Of a stretch of DNA of 64,000 bases, positions 43,927 to 51,868 are shown piece by piece. The notes under the pieces were generated by a model. It worked only from the letters and a program-made list of their open reading frames with translations, had not been told where the DNA came from and ran no database searches. The stretch covers positions 434,001-498,000 of the forward strand of contig NZ_LT629799.1 in the NCBI RefSeq assembly GCF_900105785.1. Reading direction: 5' to 3'. Origin of the DNA: Microlunatus sagamiharensis (GTDB lineage Bacteria; Actinomycetota; Actinomycetes; Propionibacteriales; Propionibacteriaceae). A program made the translations under genes and the position numbers. How positions within the stretch are numbered: position 1 is the first letter of the stretch; every line of letters starts with the position of its first letter.

Positions 43927-45342
43927 ATGGCCCACGACACCACCTCGCCGGCGGTCGGGCTACCACCCGACACGAAGGGGCCCCACTCCTCCCGGCTGGG
44001 CCTGGTCGCCGTCGTCGCCACCTTCGGCGGTCTGCTGTTCGGCTACGACACCGGCGTCATCAACGGCGCGCTGGAGCCGATGAAGTCCGACCTCGGGCTC
44101 ACCTCCGTCACCGAGGGCCTGGTCGTGTCCATCCTGATCTTCGGGGCCGCCATCGGCGCGATCGTCGGCGGCAGGCTCTCGGACCTGCGAGGTCGCCGGA
44201 ACAACATCCTGCTCATCGCCCTCGTCTTCATGATCGGGACGCTGGGCTGCGTGCTCAGCCCGAGCTGGCCGGTGCTGGCGTTCTTCCGGCTCGTCCTCGG
44301 CCTCGCCGTCGGGGCGGCGTCGGCGACCGTGCCGGTCTACCTGTCCGAGATCGCCCCGTACGAGCGGCGCGGCAGCATGGTCACCCGCAACGAGGTCATG
44401 ATCGTGAGCGGGCAGTTCGCCGCCTTCATCATCAACGCGGTCATCTTCCAGGTCTGGGGCGAGCACGAGGGTGTGTGGCGCTTCATGCTGGCGGTCGCGG
44501 TCCTGCCGGCGATCGCCCTCTTCGTCGGCATGCTGCGCATGCCCGAGAGCCCGCGCTGGCTGGTGCTGAAGGAGCGTGACGCCGAGGCCCTCGACGTGCT
44601 CAAGCAGGTGCGCTCCGAGGGCCGGGCCGAGGCCGAGATGGCCGAGGTGCGCGCGCTCGCCGACGAGGAGCGTGCCTCCCAGACCGGCGGCGCGTCCGAC
44701 CTCGGCGTGCGCTGGATCCGGCGCCTGATCTTCATCGGCGTGGGGCTCGGGGTGTTCCAGCAGCTCACCGGGATCAACTCGGTCATGTACTACGGCACCC
44801 AGCTGCTGACGCAGTCCGGCTTCTCCGCCTCCGCCGCGATCATCGCCAACACGCTCAACGGCCTCTTCAGCGTCCTCGGCATCACGGTCGGGCTGCTGCT
44901 GATGAACCGCATCGACCGGCGCAGGATGCTGCTGGGCGGCTTCACCCTGACCACGTTCTTCCACCTGCTGGTCGGGCTGTCGGCCCTGCTGCTGCCCGAC
45001 GGGCAGGCCAAGGCGTACTTCATCCTGGTGTTCGTCGTGCTCTTCGTGTTCTCGATGCAGGGCACCATCGGACCGCTGGTGTGGCTCATGCTGGCCGAGA
45101 TCTTCCCGCTCAAGATCCGCAGCTTCGCGATCGGCCTGTGCGTCTTCATGCTGTGGATCGCCAACGCCGTGGTCGCCCTCGGCTTCCCGACCGTCGTCAG
45201 CGCCCTGGGCATCGCGCCCACGTTCTTCATCTTCGCCGGGCTCGGCGTGCTGGCGCTGATCTTCATCTACACCCAGGTCCCCGAGACCCGTGGCCGCTCG
45301 CTGGAACAGCTGGAGGACCAGTTCCGCACGCAGTACAGCTGA
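43927..45342 (+). CDS. iolT: Sugar/inositol MFS proton symporter
   Basis: A 471-residue, 12-helix transporter of the sugar-porter family. Diagnostic motifs are GGLLFGYDTGVINGAL in helix 1, GGRLSDLRGRRNNIL, PVYLSEIAPYERRGSM, the QQLTGINSVMYYGTQL sugar-binding helix 7, and VPETRGRSLEQLE at the end. It is close to bacterial myo-inositol transporters (IolT). With the iol operon nearby, inositol is the probable substrate. Controlled by its own TTGACC/TAGCGT promoter and probably by the divergent IclR protein. Confidence 0.85.
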   Translation: MAHDTTSPAVGLPPDTKGPHSSRLGLVAVVATFGGLLFGYDTGVINGALEPMKSDLGLTSVTEGLVVSILIFGAAIGAIVGGRLSDLRGRRNNILLIALVFMIGTLGCVLSPSWPVLAFFRLVLGLAVGAASATVPVYLSEIAPYERRGSMVTRNEVMIVSGQFAAFIINAVIFQVWGEHEGVWRFMLAVAVLPAIALFVGMLRMPESPRWLVLKERDAEALDVLKQVRSEGRAEAEMAEVRALADEERASQTGGASDLGVRWIRRLIFIGVGLGVFQQLTGINSVMYYGTQLLTQSGFSASAAIIANTLNGLFSVLGITVGLLLMNRIDRRRMLLGGFTLTTFFHLLVGLSALLLPDGQAKAYFILVFVVLFVFSMQGTIGPLVWLMLAEIFPLKIRSFAIGLCVFMLWIANAVVALGFPTVVSALGIAPTFFIFAGLGVLALIFIYTQVPETRGRSLEQLEDQFRTQYS

Positions 45343-45380
45343 GCCTCCCACCCGTCGCCCTCGTCACCCGTAAGGAAGCC

Positions 45381-45740
45381 GTGAGCATTCTCGTCGCTGT
45401 CGCGGACAGCAAGGAGGGCCGGCAGGCCCTGGTCACCGCCGCCGCCGAGGCTCAGCAGCTCGGCACCGACCTCGTCGTGGTCAACCTCGCGCTGAGCGCC
45501 CTCGACACCACCTCGATACCCCCGACGGTCGGGCACGAGCTCGTCGAGCGGCACGGGCGCGACGACGCCGATCCCGTCGAGGCGGTCCTGGACGCGCTCG
45601 AGGCCCGCCCGGGCGTGACGCGGCTCGTCATCGGGCTGCGCCGTCGCTCGCCGATCGGCAAGGCCGTGCTCGGCAGCACCGCGCAGCGGCTGCTGCTGGA
45701 GTCGCCCGTCCCGGTCCTCGCGGTCAAGGCCGCCCGGTAG
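45381..45740 (+). CDS. Universal stress protein (UspA family)
   Basis: A 119-residue single USP domain. It begins with the beta strand SILVAVADSKEGRQAL, and the C-terminal ATP-loop-like segment GLRRRSPIGKAVLGSTAQRL is followed by SPVPVLAVK, typical of ATP-binding USPs. It starts 38 nt after the MFS transporter stop with AAGGAAG as ribosome site, so it is likely co-transcribed. USPs next to transporters often modulate them, but no specific role is known here. A related gene is at 46384-46785. Confidence 0.82.
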   Translation: MSILVAVADSKEGRQALVTAAAEAQQLGTDLVVVNLALSALDTTSIPPTVGHELVERHGRDDADPVEAVLDALEARPGVTRLVIGLRRRSPIGKAVLGSTAQRLLLESPVPVLAVKAAR

Positions 45741-45774
45741 CGGTGCACAGCCGAGACGACGCCGGAGGAGCACG

Positions 45775-46323
45775 ATGACGACGCAGGAGCAGCACGGGTT
45801 CGCGGGCCTCGCGGACGGCGTCGACGACGACGTCTTCTACGAGGTCGCGCCCGTCTCCGGGAGACGGGGGCAGGGCTCGGCGGTGCCGGCCACCGCGTCC
45901 GAGCACGCCGACATCAACTTCTACACGCGGAAGTGGATCAAGCCCGAGGACCTCAACGCCAACGGCACGTTGTTCGGCGGCAGCCTGCTGCGGTGGATCG
46001 ACGAGGAGGCGACGATCTACACGATCGTGCAGCTTGGCAACCCCCGGGTGGTGACCAAGTTCATCTCCGAGATCAACTTCGTCAGCTCCGCCCGGCAGGG
46101 CGACCTCGTGGAGATGGGGTTGCGCGCCACGGCCTTCGGCCGGACGTCGATCACCATGCGGGCGCGGGTGCGCAACATGGTGACCGGGGCGTCGATCCTG
46201 ACGATCGAGAGGATCGTCTTCGTCAGTCTCGACGAGAGCGGCGAGCCTGCGCCCCACGGGTTCAGCGAGATCACCTACGAGCGGGACCGGTTCTCGCCCC
46301 GTGGCGCCGCACCCACGGCGTAG
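45775..46323 (+). CDS. Acyl-CoA thioesterase, hotdog fold
   Basis: A 182-residue cytosolic acyl-CoA hydrolase of the YciA/Acot7 type. Signature segments are FYTRKWIKPEDLNANGTLFG, GGSLLRWIDEEATIYT with the catalytic Asp/Glu region, and FVSSARQGDLVEM. The N-terminal 40 residues are a non-conserved extension. GGAGGAG lies 6 nt before the ATG. It is 34 nt downstream of the USP gene in the same orientation; a link to inositol-derived acetyl-CoA or propionyl-CoA is speculative. Confidence 0.83.
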   Translation: MTTQEQHGFAGLADGVDDDVFYEVAPVSGRRGQGSAVPATASEHADINFYTRKWIKPEDLNANGTLFGGSLLRWIDEEATIYTIVQLGNPRVVTKFISEINFVSSARQGDLVEMGLRATAFGRTSITMRARVRNMVTGASILTIERIVFVSLDESGEPAPHGFSEITYERDRFSPRGAAPTA

Positions 46324-46383
46324 CGCGGCGTCGAGCGGTGCCGCGAGGAGACGGCCCGACGGCCGAGCGGGCCCCGCTGGGGC

Positions 46384-46785
46384 TCAGCCCCTGTCCTTCA
46401 CCACGAGCACGGGCACGTCCGCCTGCAGGATGAGCGTCTGGGTCACGCTCCCGAGCAGGAACTTGCCGACGGGGGAGCGGCGTCGCGCGCCGATCACGAG
46501 GACCTCGGCGTCGATCGTCTCCACGAGCCCGAGGATGGCGCTGGCGACGTTCTCCTCGCCGGTCGCCAGGTGCAGCTCCCACTCCACGTCCAGCCCGGAC
46601 TCGCTCAAGATCCGGTCGACCTCGTCCGAGATCCCGGAACGGTTGGCCGCGGCGATGTCGAGGTCGAGCGACTCGACGACGTGCAGGACCGCGAGACCGG
46701 TCTGGCGCATGGATGCCTCGCGGGCCGCCTCGGCGAGCGCGATGCGGCTGGTGGAGGAGACCTGGTGGGCGACGGCGACGGTCAT
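46384..46785 (-). CDS. Universal stress protein (UspA family)
   Basis: A 133-residue USP domain with MTVAVAHQVSSTSRIALAEA at the start and the ATP-loop segment GARRRSPVGKFLLGSVTQTL followed by DVPVLVVK. It is divergent from the ABC importer operon. A dyad of the inositol-regulon type (46827-46840) lies about 42 bp upstream of its ATG, between the two genes. Its ribosome site is GGAGG just before the ATG. Confidence 0.82.
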   Translation of the reverse strand: MTVAVAHQVSSTSRIALAEAAREASMRQTGLAVLHVVESLDLDIAAANRSGISDEVDRILSESGLDVEWELHLATGEENVASAILGLVETIDAEVLVIGARRRSPVGKFLLGSVTQTLILQADVPVLVVKDRG

Positions 46786-46826
46786 GGACGACCTCCGGCT
46801 AGGACGGTTCCCGCGGGTGCGGACCC

Positions 46827-46840
46827 TTTGTCAGGTCAAT
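46827..46840. promoter_or_regulatory. Fourth inositol-type dyad (TTTGTCAGGTCAAT)
   Basis: Matches the iolC operator at 12 of 14 positions. It sits in the divergent region between the USP gene and the ABC importer, 76 bp upstream of the fifth site. It could control the USP gene or cooperate with the site at 46916. Confidence 0.5.
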
Positions 46841-46915
46841 GTAGCGAACAAGTGCGCAGGAGCGCTCCTGCCAGCCGCATGGGCAGCCGAGGAGCGCGGC
46901 AGAAGGCTCGAAAAG

Positions 46916-46951
46916 AATGTCTTGACAAAGGTTGAGCCACGCCTCTACGGT
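46916..46951 (+). promoter_or_regulatory. Promoter and fifth inositol-type dyad before the ABC importer
   Basis: TTGACA (46922-46927), 18 bp, TACGGT (46946-46951). AATGTCTTGACAAA (46916-46929) overlaps the -35; its core TGTCTTGACA fits the KGWCHTRACA motif I recall for GntR-type IolR of Corynebacterium glutamicum. Confidence 0.6.
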
Positions 46952-47290
46952 CGCGGTACGCAACCCAGCCGCTCGTGCCACACGAGCGGACGGGGAAGGT
47001 CAAATCTCAAGGGAGAGTGCGTGACCTCGACTGCAGCCACGGGCGGTGCCTGGGGAGCGACGGACCTCCGTCGTCGGTCCCAGCACCGCGCCGAGGCCGT
47101 GGAGAACTCTCGCTCTCCTGCTCGGTGGCACCGAGCCCCTCGCGGTGCTCCACGCCTCCTGCTCGTGCACGCCCGGCGCCAGTACGGTCCGGCTGCGCGA
47201 CGAGTGCCCGACCGGCTCCTGTCCGACCCCGCCCAGCGGCAACCAGATCACCAGACGACGGGCCAGACCCGTCCACGGAAGGAATCACAG
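46952..47290 (+). other. Long untranslated leader of the ABC importer (about 330 nt)
   Basis: No gene is supported here. An open frame continues upstream of the lipoprotein ATG, but its Arg/Pro-rich product shows no family likeness. The leader can fold: GACGGACCTCCGTC and CTCGGTGGCACCGAG (47121-47135) are perfect short hairpins. No known riboswitch was recognised. Confidence 0.5.
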
Positions 47291-48283
47291 ATGATCCCTC
47301 GCAGAACTCGCGTCGGGCTGAGCCTCGTCGCAGCGACCACCGCGCTCGTCCTGACCGCCTGCAGCGGAGGGGGCGCTCCTGAGCCCGCTCCCGCGGGCAG
47401 CGCCGGCGCCGGAGGCGGTGGCAACAGCGGCTACACCTTCGCGATGGTCACCCACGAGACCCCGGGCGACACGTTCTGGGACAAGATCAAGGCCGGCGCG
47501 CAGCAGGCGGCGACCGACACGGGCTCCACGCTGAAGTACTCGAACGACCCCGATCCCGCCAAGCAGTCCACGCTCATCCAGAACGCCGTGGACTCGAAGG
47601 TCGACGGGATCGCGACGACGCTGGCCACCCCGGACGCGCTCAAGGGTGCGGTGCAGAGCGCCAAGGCGGCGAACATCCCGGTGGTCGCCTTCAACTCCGG
47701 GATCGACCAGTACAAGGACGTCGGCGCCCTCATGTACTTCGGCTCGGACGAGACCCTCGCCGGCCAGACGGCCGGCCAGCGGATCGCGGCGGCCGGGGCG
47801 AAGCACCCGCTGTGCGTGATCCAGGCGGCCGGCTCGGTCGCGCTGGAGGCGCGGTGCGCGGGCGTCAAGAACGGCGTCGCCGGCACCGAGAACCTCCAGG
47901 TCAACGGCGCGGACGACTCGTCGGTCGTCTCGAGCCTCCAGGCCAAGCTGAGCGAGGACAAGTCGATCGACTACGTCGTCACGCTGGGTGCCCCGATCGC
48001 CCTCGACGCCATCAAGGCGATCGACCAGTCGAGCAGCTCGGCCAAGCTGATCACCTTCGACCTGAACGCCGAGGCCGCCCAAGACATCAAGGACGGCAAG
48101 ATCCAGTTCTCGATCGACCAGCAGCCGTACGTGCAGGGCTACCTCGCGATCACGTCGCTCTACCTGAACAAGAAGAACGGCAACGACATCGGCGGCGGCA
48201 AGCCGACCCTGACCGGCCCGTCCTTCGTCGACAGCAGCAACATCGACGTCATCCTCCCGTTCACCAAGAACAACACCCGCTAG
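47291..48283 (+). CDS. Sugar ABC transporter substrate-binding lipoprotein
   Basis: A 330-residue periplasmic-binding-type lipoprotein. Signal peptide with lipobox LTAC (Cys24), a Gly/Ala/Pro linker, then a ribose-binding-protein fold (PBP type 1): FAMVTHETPGDTFWDKIKAG, STLIQNAVDSKVDGIATTLA, VVAFNSGIDQYK. Its fold class matches inositol binders (IbpA-like) and ribose/xylose binders. Together with the operator upstream, inositol or a related polyol is the likely ligand (inference). Confidence 0.85.
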   Translation: MIPRRTRVGLSLVAATTALVLTACSGGGAPEPAPAGSAGAGGGGNSGYTFAMVTHETPGDTFWDKIKAGAQQAATDTGSTLKYSNDPDPAKQSTLIQNAVDSKVDGIATTLATPDALKGAVQSAKAANIPVVAFNSGIDQYKDVGALMYFGSDETLAGQTAGQRIAAAGAKHPLCVIQAAGSVALEARCAGVKNGVAGTENLQVNGADDSSVVSSLQAKLSEDKSIDYVVTLGAPIALDAIKAIDQSSSSAKLITFDLNAEAAQDIKDGKIQFSIDQQPYVQGYLAITSLYLNKKNGNDIGGGKPTLTGPSFVDSSNIDVILPFTKNNTR

Positions 48284-48292
48284 CACTCGGAC

Positions 48293-48319
48293 GGGAGGCC
48301 GCCCGACCGGCGGCCTCCC
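48293..48319 (+). terminator. Intra-operon hairpin between binding-protein and permease genes
   Basis: A perfect 11-bp stem (48293-48303 with 48309-48319) around CGACC, 9 nt after the binding-protein stop. Such hairpins usually cause partial termination or protect the upstream message from 3' decay, giving more binding protein than permease. Confidence 0.7.
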
Positions 48320-48351
48320 ACCCGGGCCCTCTTCGACACGGAGACCACCGC

Positions 48352-49416
48352 ATGAGTCAAACCGTCAAGACCGCACCGGCCGGTGCACCGGCTGAGGCGT
48401 CGAACCGCGTCAGCCTCGGACTCTCGAACCGGTTGCTCGCGCGCCCCGAGGTGGGTGCGGCCGTGGCCGCGATCGTGATCCTGATCTTCTTCCTGATCAT
48501 GGCGCCGGCCTTCCGGTCGCCCGCCTCGTTCTTCACCGTGCTCTACCAGGCCTCGACGATCGGCATCGTGGCCGTCGGCGTGGGCATGCTGATGATCGGC
48601 GGCGAGTTCGACCTGTCCGCCGGCGTCGTCCCGGTCTCGGCCGGGCTGGTCAACGCCATGTTCTGCTACAACCTCGGCGTCAACCTCGTCGTCGGGGCGG
48701 TGCTGTCGCTCGTCTTCGCCCTGCTCGTCGGGTTCCTGAACGGCTACCTGGTGATGAGGACGGGAATCCCGAGCTTCCTCATCACCCTCGGCACGTTCTT
48801 CGTGCTGCAGGGGGCGAACCTCGGCGTCACCAAGCTGGTGACGGGCTCGGTGTCGACGCCCAACATCAACCAGATGGACGGCTACGCCTTCCTGCACCTG
48901 GTCTTCGCCTCCAGCTTCAAGCTGGGTCCGGTGACCGTGTGGGGGACCGTGATCTGGTGGCTGCTGTTCGTGGCGCTGTCGGCGTACGTCCTCCAGCGGA
49001 CCCGGATCGGCAACTGGATCTACGCCGTCGGCGGCAACGCGGCCAGCGCCCGCGCCGTGGGTGTCCCGGTGACCCGCGTCAAGATCGGCCTCTTCATGGC
49101 CACGTCGTTCCTCGGCTGGTTCATCGGCATGCACAGCCTCTACAACTTCAACACCCTCCAGGCCGGCAACGGCGTGGGCAACGAGTTCCTCTACATCATC
49201 GCCGCGGTGGTGGGCGGGACGCTGATGACCGGTGGCTACGGCAACGCCTGGGGCGTGGCGATCGGCGCCTTCATCTTCGGCATGACCAGCCTCTGCATCG
49301 TCTACGCCGGCTGGGACCCGAACTGGTTCAAGGCCTTCCTCGGCGTGATGCTGCTGCTGGCCGTGCTGGTCAACCTCTACGTCAAGAAGCTCTCCACCAC
49401 GCGAAAGGTGGGCTGA
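48352..49416 (+). CDS. Sugar ABC transporter permease (RbsC-type)
   Basis: A 354-residue membrane component with about ten helices of the branched-chain/ribose permease family. Signature segments are VGVGMLMIGGEFDLSAGVV, FLNGYLVMRTGIPSFLITLG, YAVGGNAASARAVGVPV and AAVVGGTLMTGGYGNAWGV. It lies 68 nt after the binding-protein gene, separated by a strong hairpin, and 3 nt before the ATPase gene. Substrate is set by the binding protein. Confidence 0.9.
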   Translation: MSQTVKTAPAGAPAEASNRVSLGLSNRLLARPEVGAAVAAIVILIFFLIMAPAFRSPASFFTVLYQASTIGIVAVGVGMLMIGGEFDLSAGVVPVSAGLVNAMFCYNLGVNLVVGAVLSLVFALLVGFLNGYLVMRTGIPSFLITLGTFFVLQGANLGVTKLVTGSVSTPNINQMDGYAFLHLVFASSFKLGPVTVWGTVIWWLLFVALSAYVLQRTRIGNWIYAVGGNAASARAVGVPVTRVKIGLFMATSFLGWFIGMHSLYNFNTLQAGNGVGNEFLYIIAAVVGGTLMTGGYGNAWGVAIGAFIFGMTSLCIVYAGWDPNWFKAFLGVMLLLAVLVNLYVKKLSTTRKVG

Positions 49417-49419
49417 CAC

Positions 49420-50235
49420 ATGACCGACACGCTGCAGGAGCACGCGGACCCGGAGCTGACCGAGGGCGAGTCGCTCATCGAGATGCGGGACGTGGGCAAG
49501 ACGTACGGCGCCATCCGGGCGCTGAAGGGCATCAACCTCACGGTGAACGCGGGCGAGGTGTCCTGCGTCCTCGGTGACAACGGCGCCGGCAAGTCGACCC
49601 TGATCAAGATCATGGCCGGCCTGCACCCGCACAACGAGGGAGAGATGCTCGTCGACGGCCAGCCCGTGCACTTCGGCTCCCCGCGGGAGTCGCTCTCGCA
49701 CGGCATCGCGACGGTCTACCAGGACCTCGCGGTGGTCGGCCTCATGGAGGTGTGGCGCAACTTCTTCCTCGGCTCCGAGATGACCGGCAGCAAGTTCCCG
49801 CTCTCGGGGCTCAAGGTCAAGGACATGAAGCGCATCGCCGACGAGGAGCTGCGCAAGATGGGCATCGTCGTCAAGGACATCGACCAGCCCATCGGCGAGC
49901 TGTCCGGCGGCCAGCGTCAGTGCGTCGCCATCGCCCGTGCCGTGTACTTCGGCGCCCGGGTGCTGATCCTCGACGAGCCGACGGCGGCGCTCGGGGTGAA
50001 GCAGTCGGGCGTGGTGCTGAAGTACACCGCGGCCGCCCGCGACGCCGGGCTGGGTGTCGTGTTCATCACCCACAACCCGCACCACGCCTACCTGGTCGGC
50101 AACCACTTCATCATCCTCAAGCTCGGCCAGGCGGTGCTCGACAAGCACCGTTCCGAGGTGGGGCTGGACGAGCTGACCCGGCAGATGGCCGGGGGCGACG
50201 AGCTCACCGAGCTCAGCCACGAGCTGCAGCGCTGA
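49420..50235 (+). CDS. Sugar ABC transporter ATP-binding protein (single nucleotide-binding domain)
   Basis: A 271-residue ATPase with one ABC domain: Walker A GDNGAGKST at 52-60, signature LSGGQRQ at 161-167, Walker B with DEPT at 185-188 and a His switch in FITHNPHH. RbsA/IatA-type sugar ATPases usually have two fused ABC domains (about 500 residues); this one has a single domain and probably works as a homodimer. It follows the permease by 3 nt. A hairpin follows downstream. Confidence 0.9.
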   Translation: MTDTLQEHADPELTEGESLIEMRDVGKTYGAIRALKGINLTVNAGEVSCVLGDNGAGKSTLIKIMAGLHPHNEGEMLVDGQPVHFGSPRESLSHGIATVYQDLAVVGLMEVWRNFFLGSEMTGSKFPLSGLKVKDMKRIADEELRKMGIVVKDIDQPIGELSGGQRQCVAIARAVYFGARVLILDEPTAALGVKQSGVVLKYTAAARDAGLGVVFITHNPHHAYLVGNHFIILKLGQAVLDKHRSEVGLDELTRQMAGGDELTELSHELQR

Positions 50236-50284
50236 CGTCGGCGCCTCCCCGCCCGAGGTCACGCACCCGAGCGGTGCCCGTTCA

Positions 50285-50314
50285 CCGTCCCGAGACGTCC
50301 AGGACTGGGGACGG
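50285..50314 (+). terminator. Terminator-like hairpin after the ABC operon
   Basis: CCGTCCC (50285-50291) pairs with GGGACGG (50308-50314), 50 nt after the ATPase stop. It is modest in length and has no U-tract. The position before the convergent TfoX-like gene supports the call. Confidence 0.45.
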
Positions 50315-50346
50315 GTGCCGCTCGCGGCGTTGCTAGAGCGTTCGCG

Positions 50347-50702
50347 CTACCGGCGGGGAGCGTCGCGGGCGGCGGTGACGCCCCTCTCGACCCAGGCCGT
50401 CAAGGCCTCGTCGTCGGCGAGAGCGGCGGGGTCGACGTCGACCCAGCTGCGCGAGGGCGGCCGGCCATCCGCATCGGCTCGACGCCGTCGGCCTCGGTCA
50501 GCTTCTCCTGCTCGCCTGGGTGGACACGGACGAGGAGGCCGCCGCCCGAACCCGCGCAGACGGCGAGGTGCCCGGCGACCATGAACCCCAGCCCGCCGAA
50601 CATCGGCTTCTCGTCGACCATCCCGAGGTCGTCGTCGCGCTCGTCGTCCCAGCCGCCGAGCACCGCGCGCAGGCGGTCGGCGAGGTCGCGGTCGTACGGC
50701 AC
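50347..50702 (-). pseudogene. TfoX N-terminal-domain protein, frameshifted
   Basis: The first ~80 codons from GTG 50702 encode a good TfoX_N domain (VDEKPMFGGLGFMVAGHLAV, LLVRVHPGEQEKL, EPMRMAGRP). The frame then runs into nonsense and stops at 50400. In another frame the expected end follows at once (RSWVDVDPAALADDEAL, TAWVERGVTAARDAPRR) and stops at 50347. Joining them needs one extra base near 50451. This is either a real one-base deletion, making a pseudogene, or a sequence error. TfoX_N proteins outside Proteobacteria have no known function. Confidence 0.75.
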
Positions 50703-50781
50703 CCGCCCAGTCTGGTGCCCCGTCGGCGTCCGGAGGCCGGGGTTAGGTTCGGGGTCTCACCAGACGATGCGAGGAGACGAC

Positions 50782-51054
50782 GTGCCCGAGCCGTACGACG
50801 AGGTCATGGAGCCCGACGAGGACCCCGGCCTGCACCACGACCGCCGCGTCAAGGGCGGTATGCCCCTGCGCGAGGACGACGACGCGCTGGAGCGCGCGGT
50901 CGAGGAGGACCGGGTCGCCGCCGGGCTGTCCGACTACGCCGAGGCCGACGTGCCGCCAGCGACCGACCTGCCCCCGGAGGGCACGTCGGAGCGTGTGATC
51001 AGCGCCCAGGAGGGCCTGCTCGGCGACACCAGCGTCTCCGACCGGCAGGACTGA
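50782..51054 (+). CDS. Small acidic hypothetical protein
   Basis: A 90-residue very acidic, probably disordered protein beginning VPEPYDEVMEPDEDPGLHHD. It contains GGMPLREDDDALERAVEEDR and ends SVSDRQD. GAGGAG lies 5 nt before GTG 50782, so this start is preferred over the in-frame ATG 50767. No family is recognised. It is likely real because of the ribosome site and codon bias, but no role can be given. Confidence 0.6.
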   Translation: MPEPYDEVMEPDEDPGLHHDRRVKGGMPLREDDDALERAVEEDRVAAGLSDYAEADVPPATDLPPEGTSERVISAQEGLLGDTSVSDRQD

Positions 51055-51072
51055 GCCCGTACGCCGTCCTCC

Positions 51073-51783
51073 TCAGCTGGGGAGGACGACGTCCACGCGC
51101 TCGGTCGCGGCGATCCCGGCGACGCGGGCGGGGTCGGGCGTGCCGCTGACCACGACCGACGAGCCGCCGTCGCGCAGCGGGACGACGAGCGCGTCGCGCA
51201 CGGTCTCCCAGGCCCCGCCCGCGGTGACCAGCACCCGGCGGGCGTCGGCCGGGTCACCGGCGAGCAGGTCCTGCTGGGTCAGCGAGCGGGTGTCGTCGCG
51301 CCAGGCCGGGGCGTCGCCCGTGACCGGCAGGCCGGACCACTGGTCCGGCTGGCCCCGCACCTCCGTCGCGAAGTCGACGACGCCCGCCGGCAGGTCACCG
51401 ATCCCGAGGCCGAGCGGGTGCAGCGAGCAGGCGACCACCTCGGTCCCACCCGTGCCGGCCCCGGGGGTCGGGCCGGTCACCAGCAGGGCGGCCTCGTCCG
51501 GCCGCCCGAGCGTGACGGTGGCGCCGACCTGCCAGCAGGACAGGGCCCACACCAGCGTCATCCAGTGGCCCGGGTGCTCCCGCGCCACGTCCAGCTCGAC
51601 GAGGGCGCCCGGCTCGAGCAGCAGCTCGTCGGTCAGCAGGTTGCTGGTCTTGGCGACCCAGTTCGCCGTGGTGGTGGCCGACAGCTCGACCCGGGTGCCG
51701 TCGCCGAGGTCGTAGCAGGTGACGAGCGGGGCCGAGCCGTCGCTGCGGACGCGGCGGGCGAGCAGGTCGGCGATGAGCGGCAC
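51073..51783 (-). CDS. TIGR03089-family protein
   Basis: A 236-residue actinobacterial protein of the TIGR03089 family, distantly related to the N-terminal part of AMP-binding (acyl-adenylate) enzymes: FATEVRGQPDQWSGLPVTGD and the WVAKTSNLLTDEL and HPGHWMTLVWALSCWQVGA helices resemble that fold, but the catalytic P-loop and C-terminal domain are absent. It is usually found beside manC/whiB/F420 genes, as here. GTG start at 51783; divergent from manC. Function unknown. Confidence 0.8.
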   Translation of the reverse strand: MPLIADLLARRVRSDGSAPLVTCYDLGDGTRVELSATTTANWVAKTSNLLTDELLLEPGALVELDVAREHPGHWMTLVWALSCWQVGATVTLGRPDEAALLVTGPTPGAGTGGTEVVACSLHPLGLGIGDLPAGVVDFATEVRGQPDQWSGLPVTGDAPAWRDDTRSLTQQDLLAGDPADARRVLVTAGGAWETVRDALVVPLRDGGSSVVVSGTPDPARVAGIAATERVDVVLPS

Positions 51784-51855
51784 GGGCGGAGCGTACCGGT
51801 GCGCGGACGCCCCGCCGACGGCGTTCGCGTGGCCGTCCGGAGGGTGCGGTTCCCC

Positions 51856-51861
51856 TAGCCT
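51856..51861 (+). promoter_or_regulatory. -10 box of manC
   Basis: TAGCCT ends 7 nt before the manC ATG and there is no Shine-Dalgarno sequence, consistent with a leaderless transcript. Confidence 0.45.
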
Positions 51862-51868
51862 TGCGCCC

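Noticed and set aside
46301-47290. In-frame upstream extension of the ABC binding protein
   Set aside because: The extension would bury the signal peptide and is Arg/Pro-rich with no family likeness; ATG 47291 gives a normal lipoprotein.
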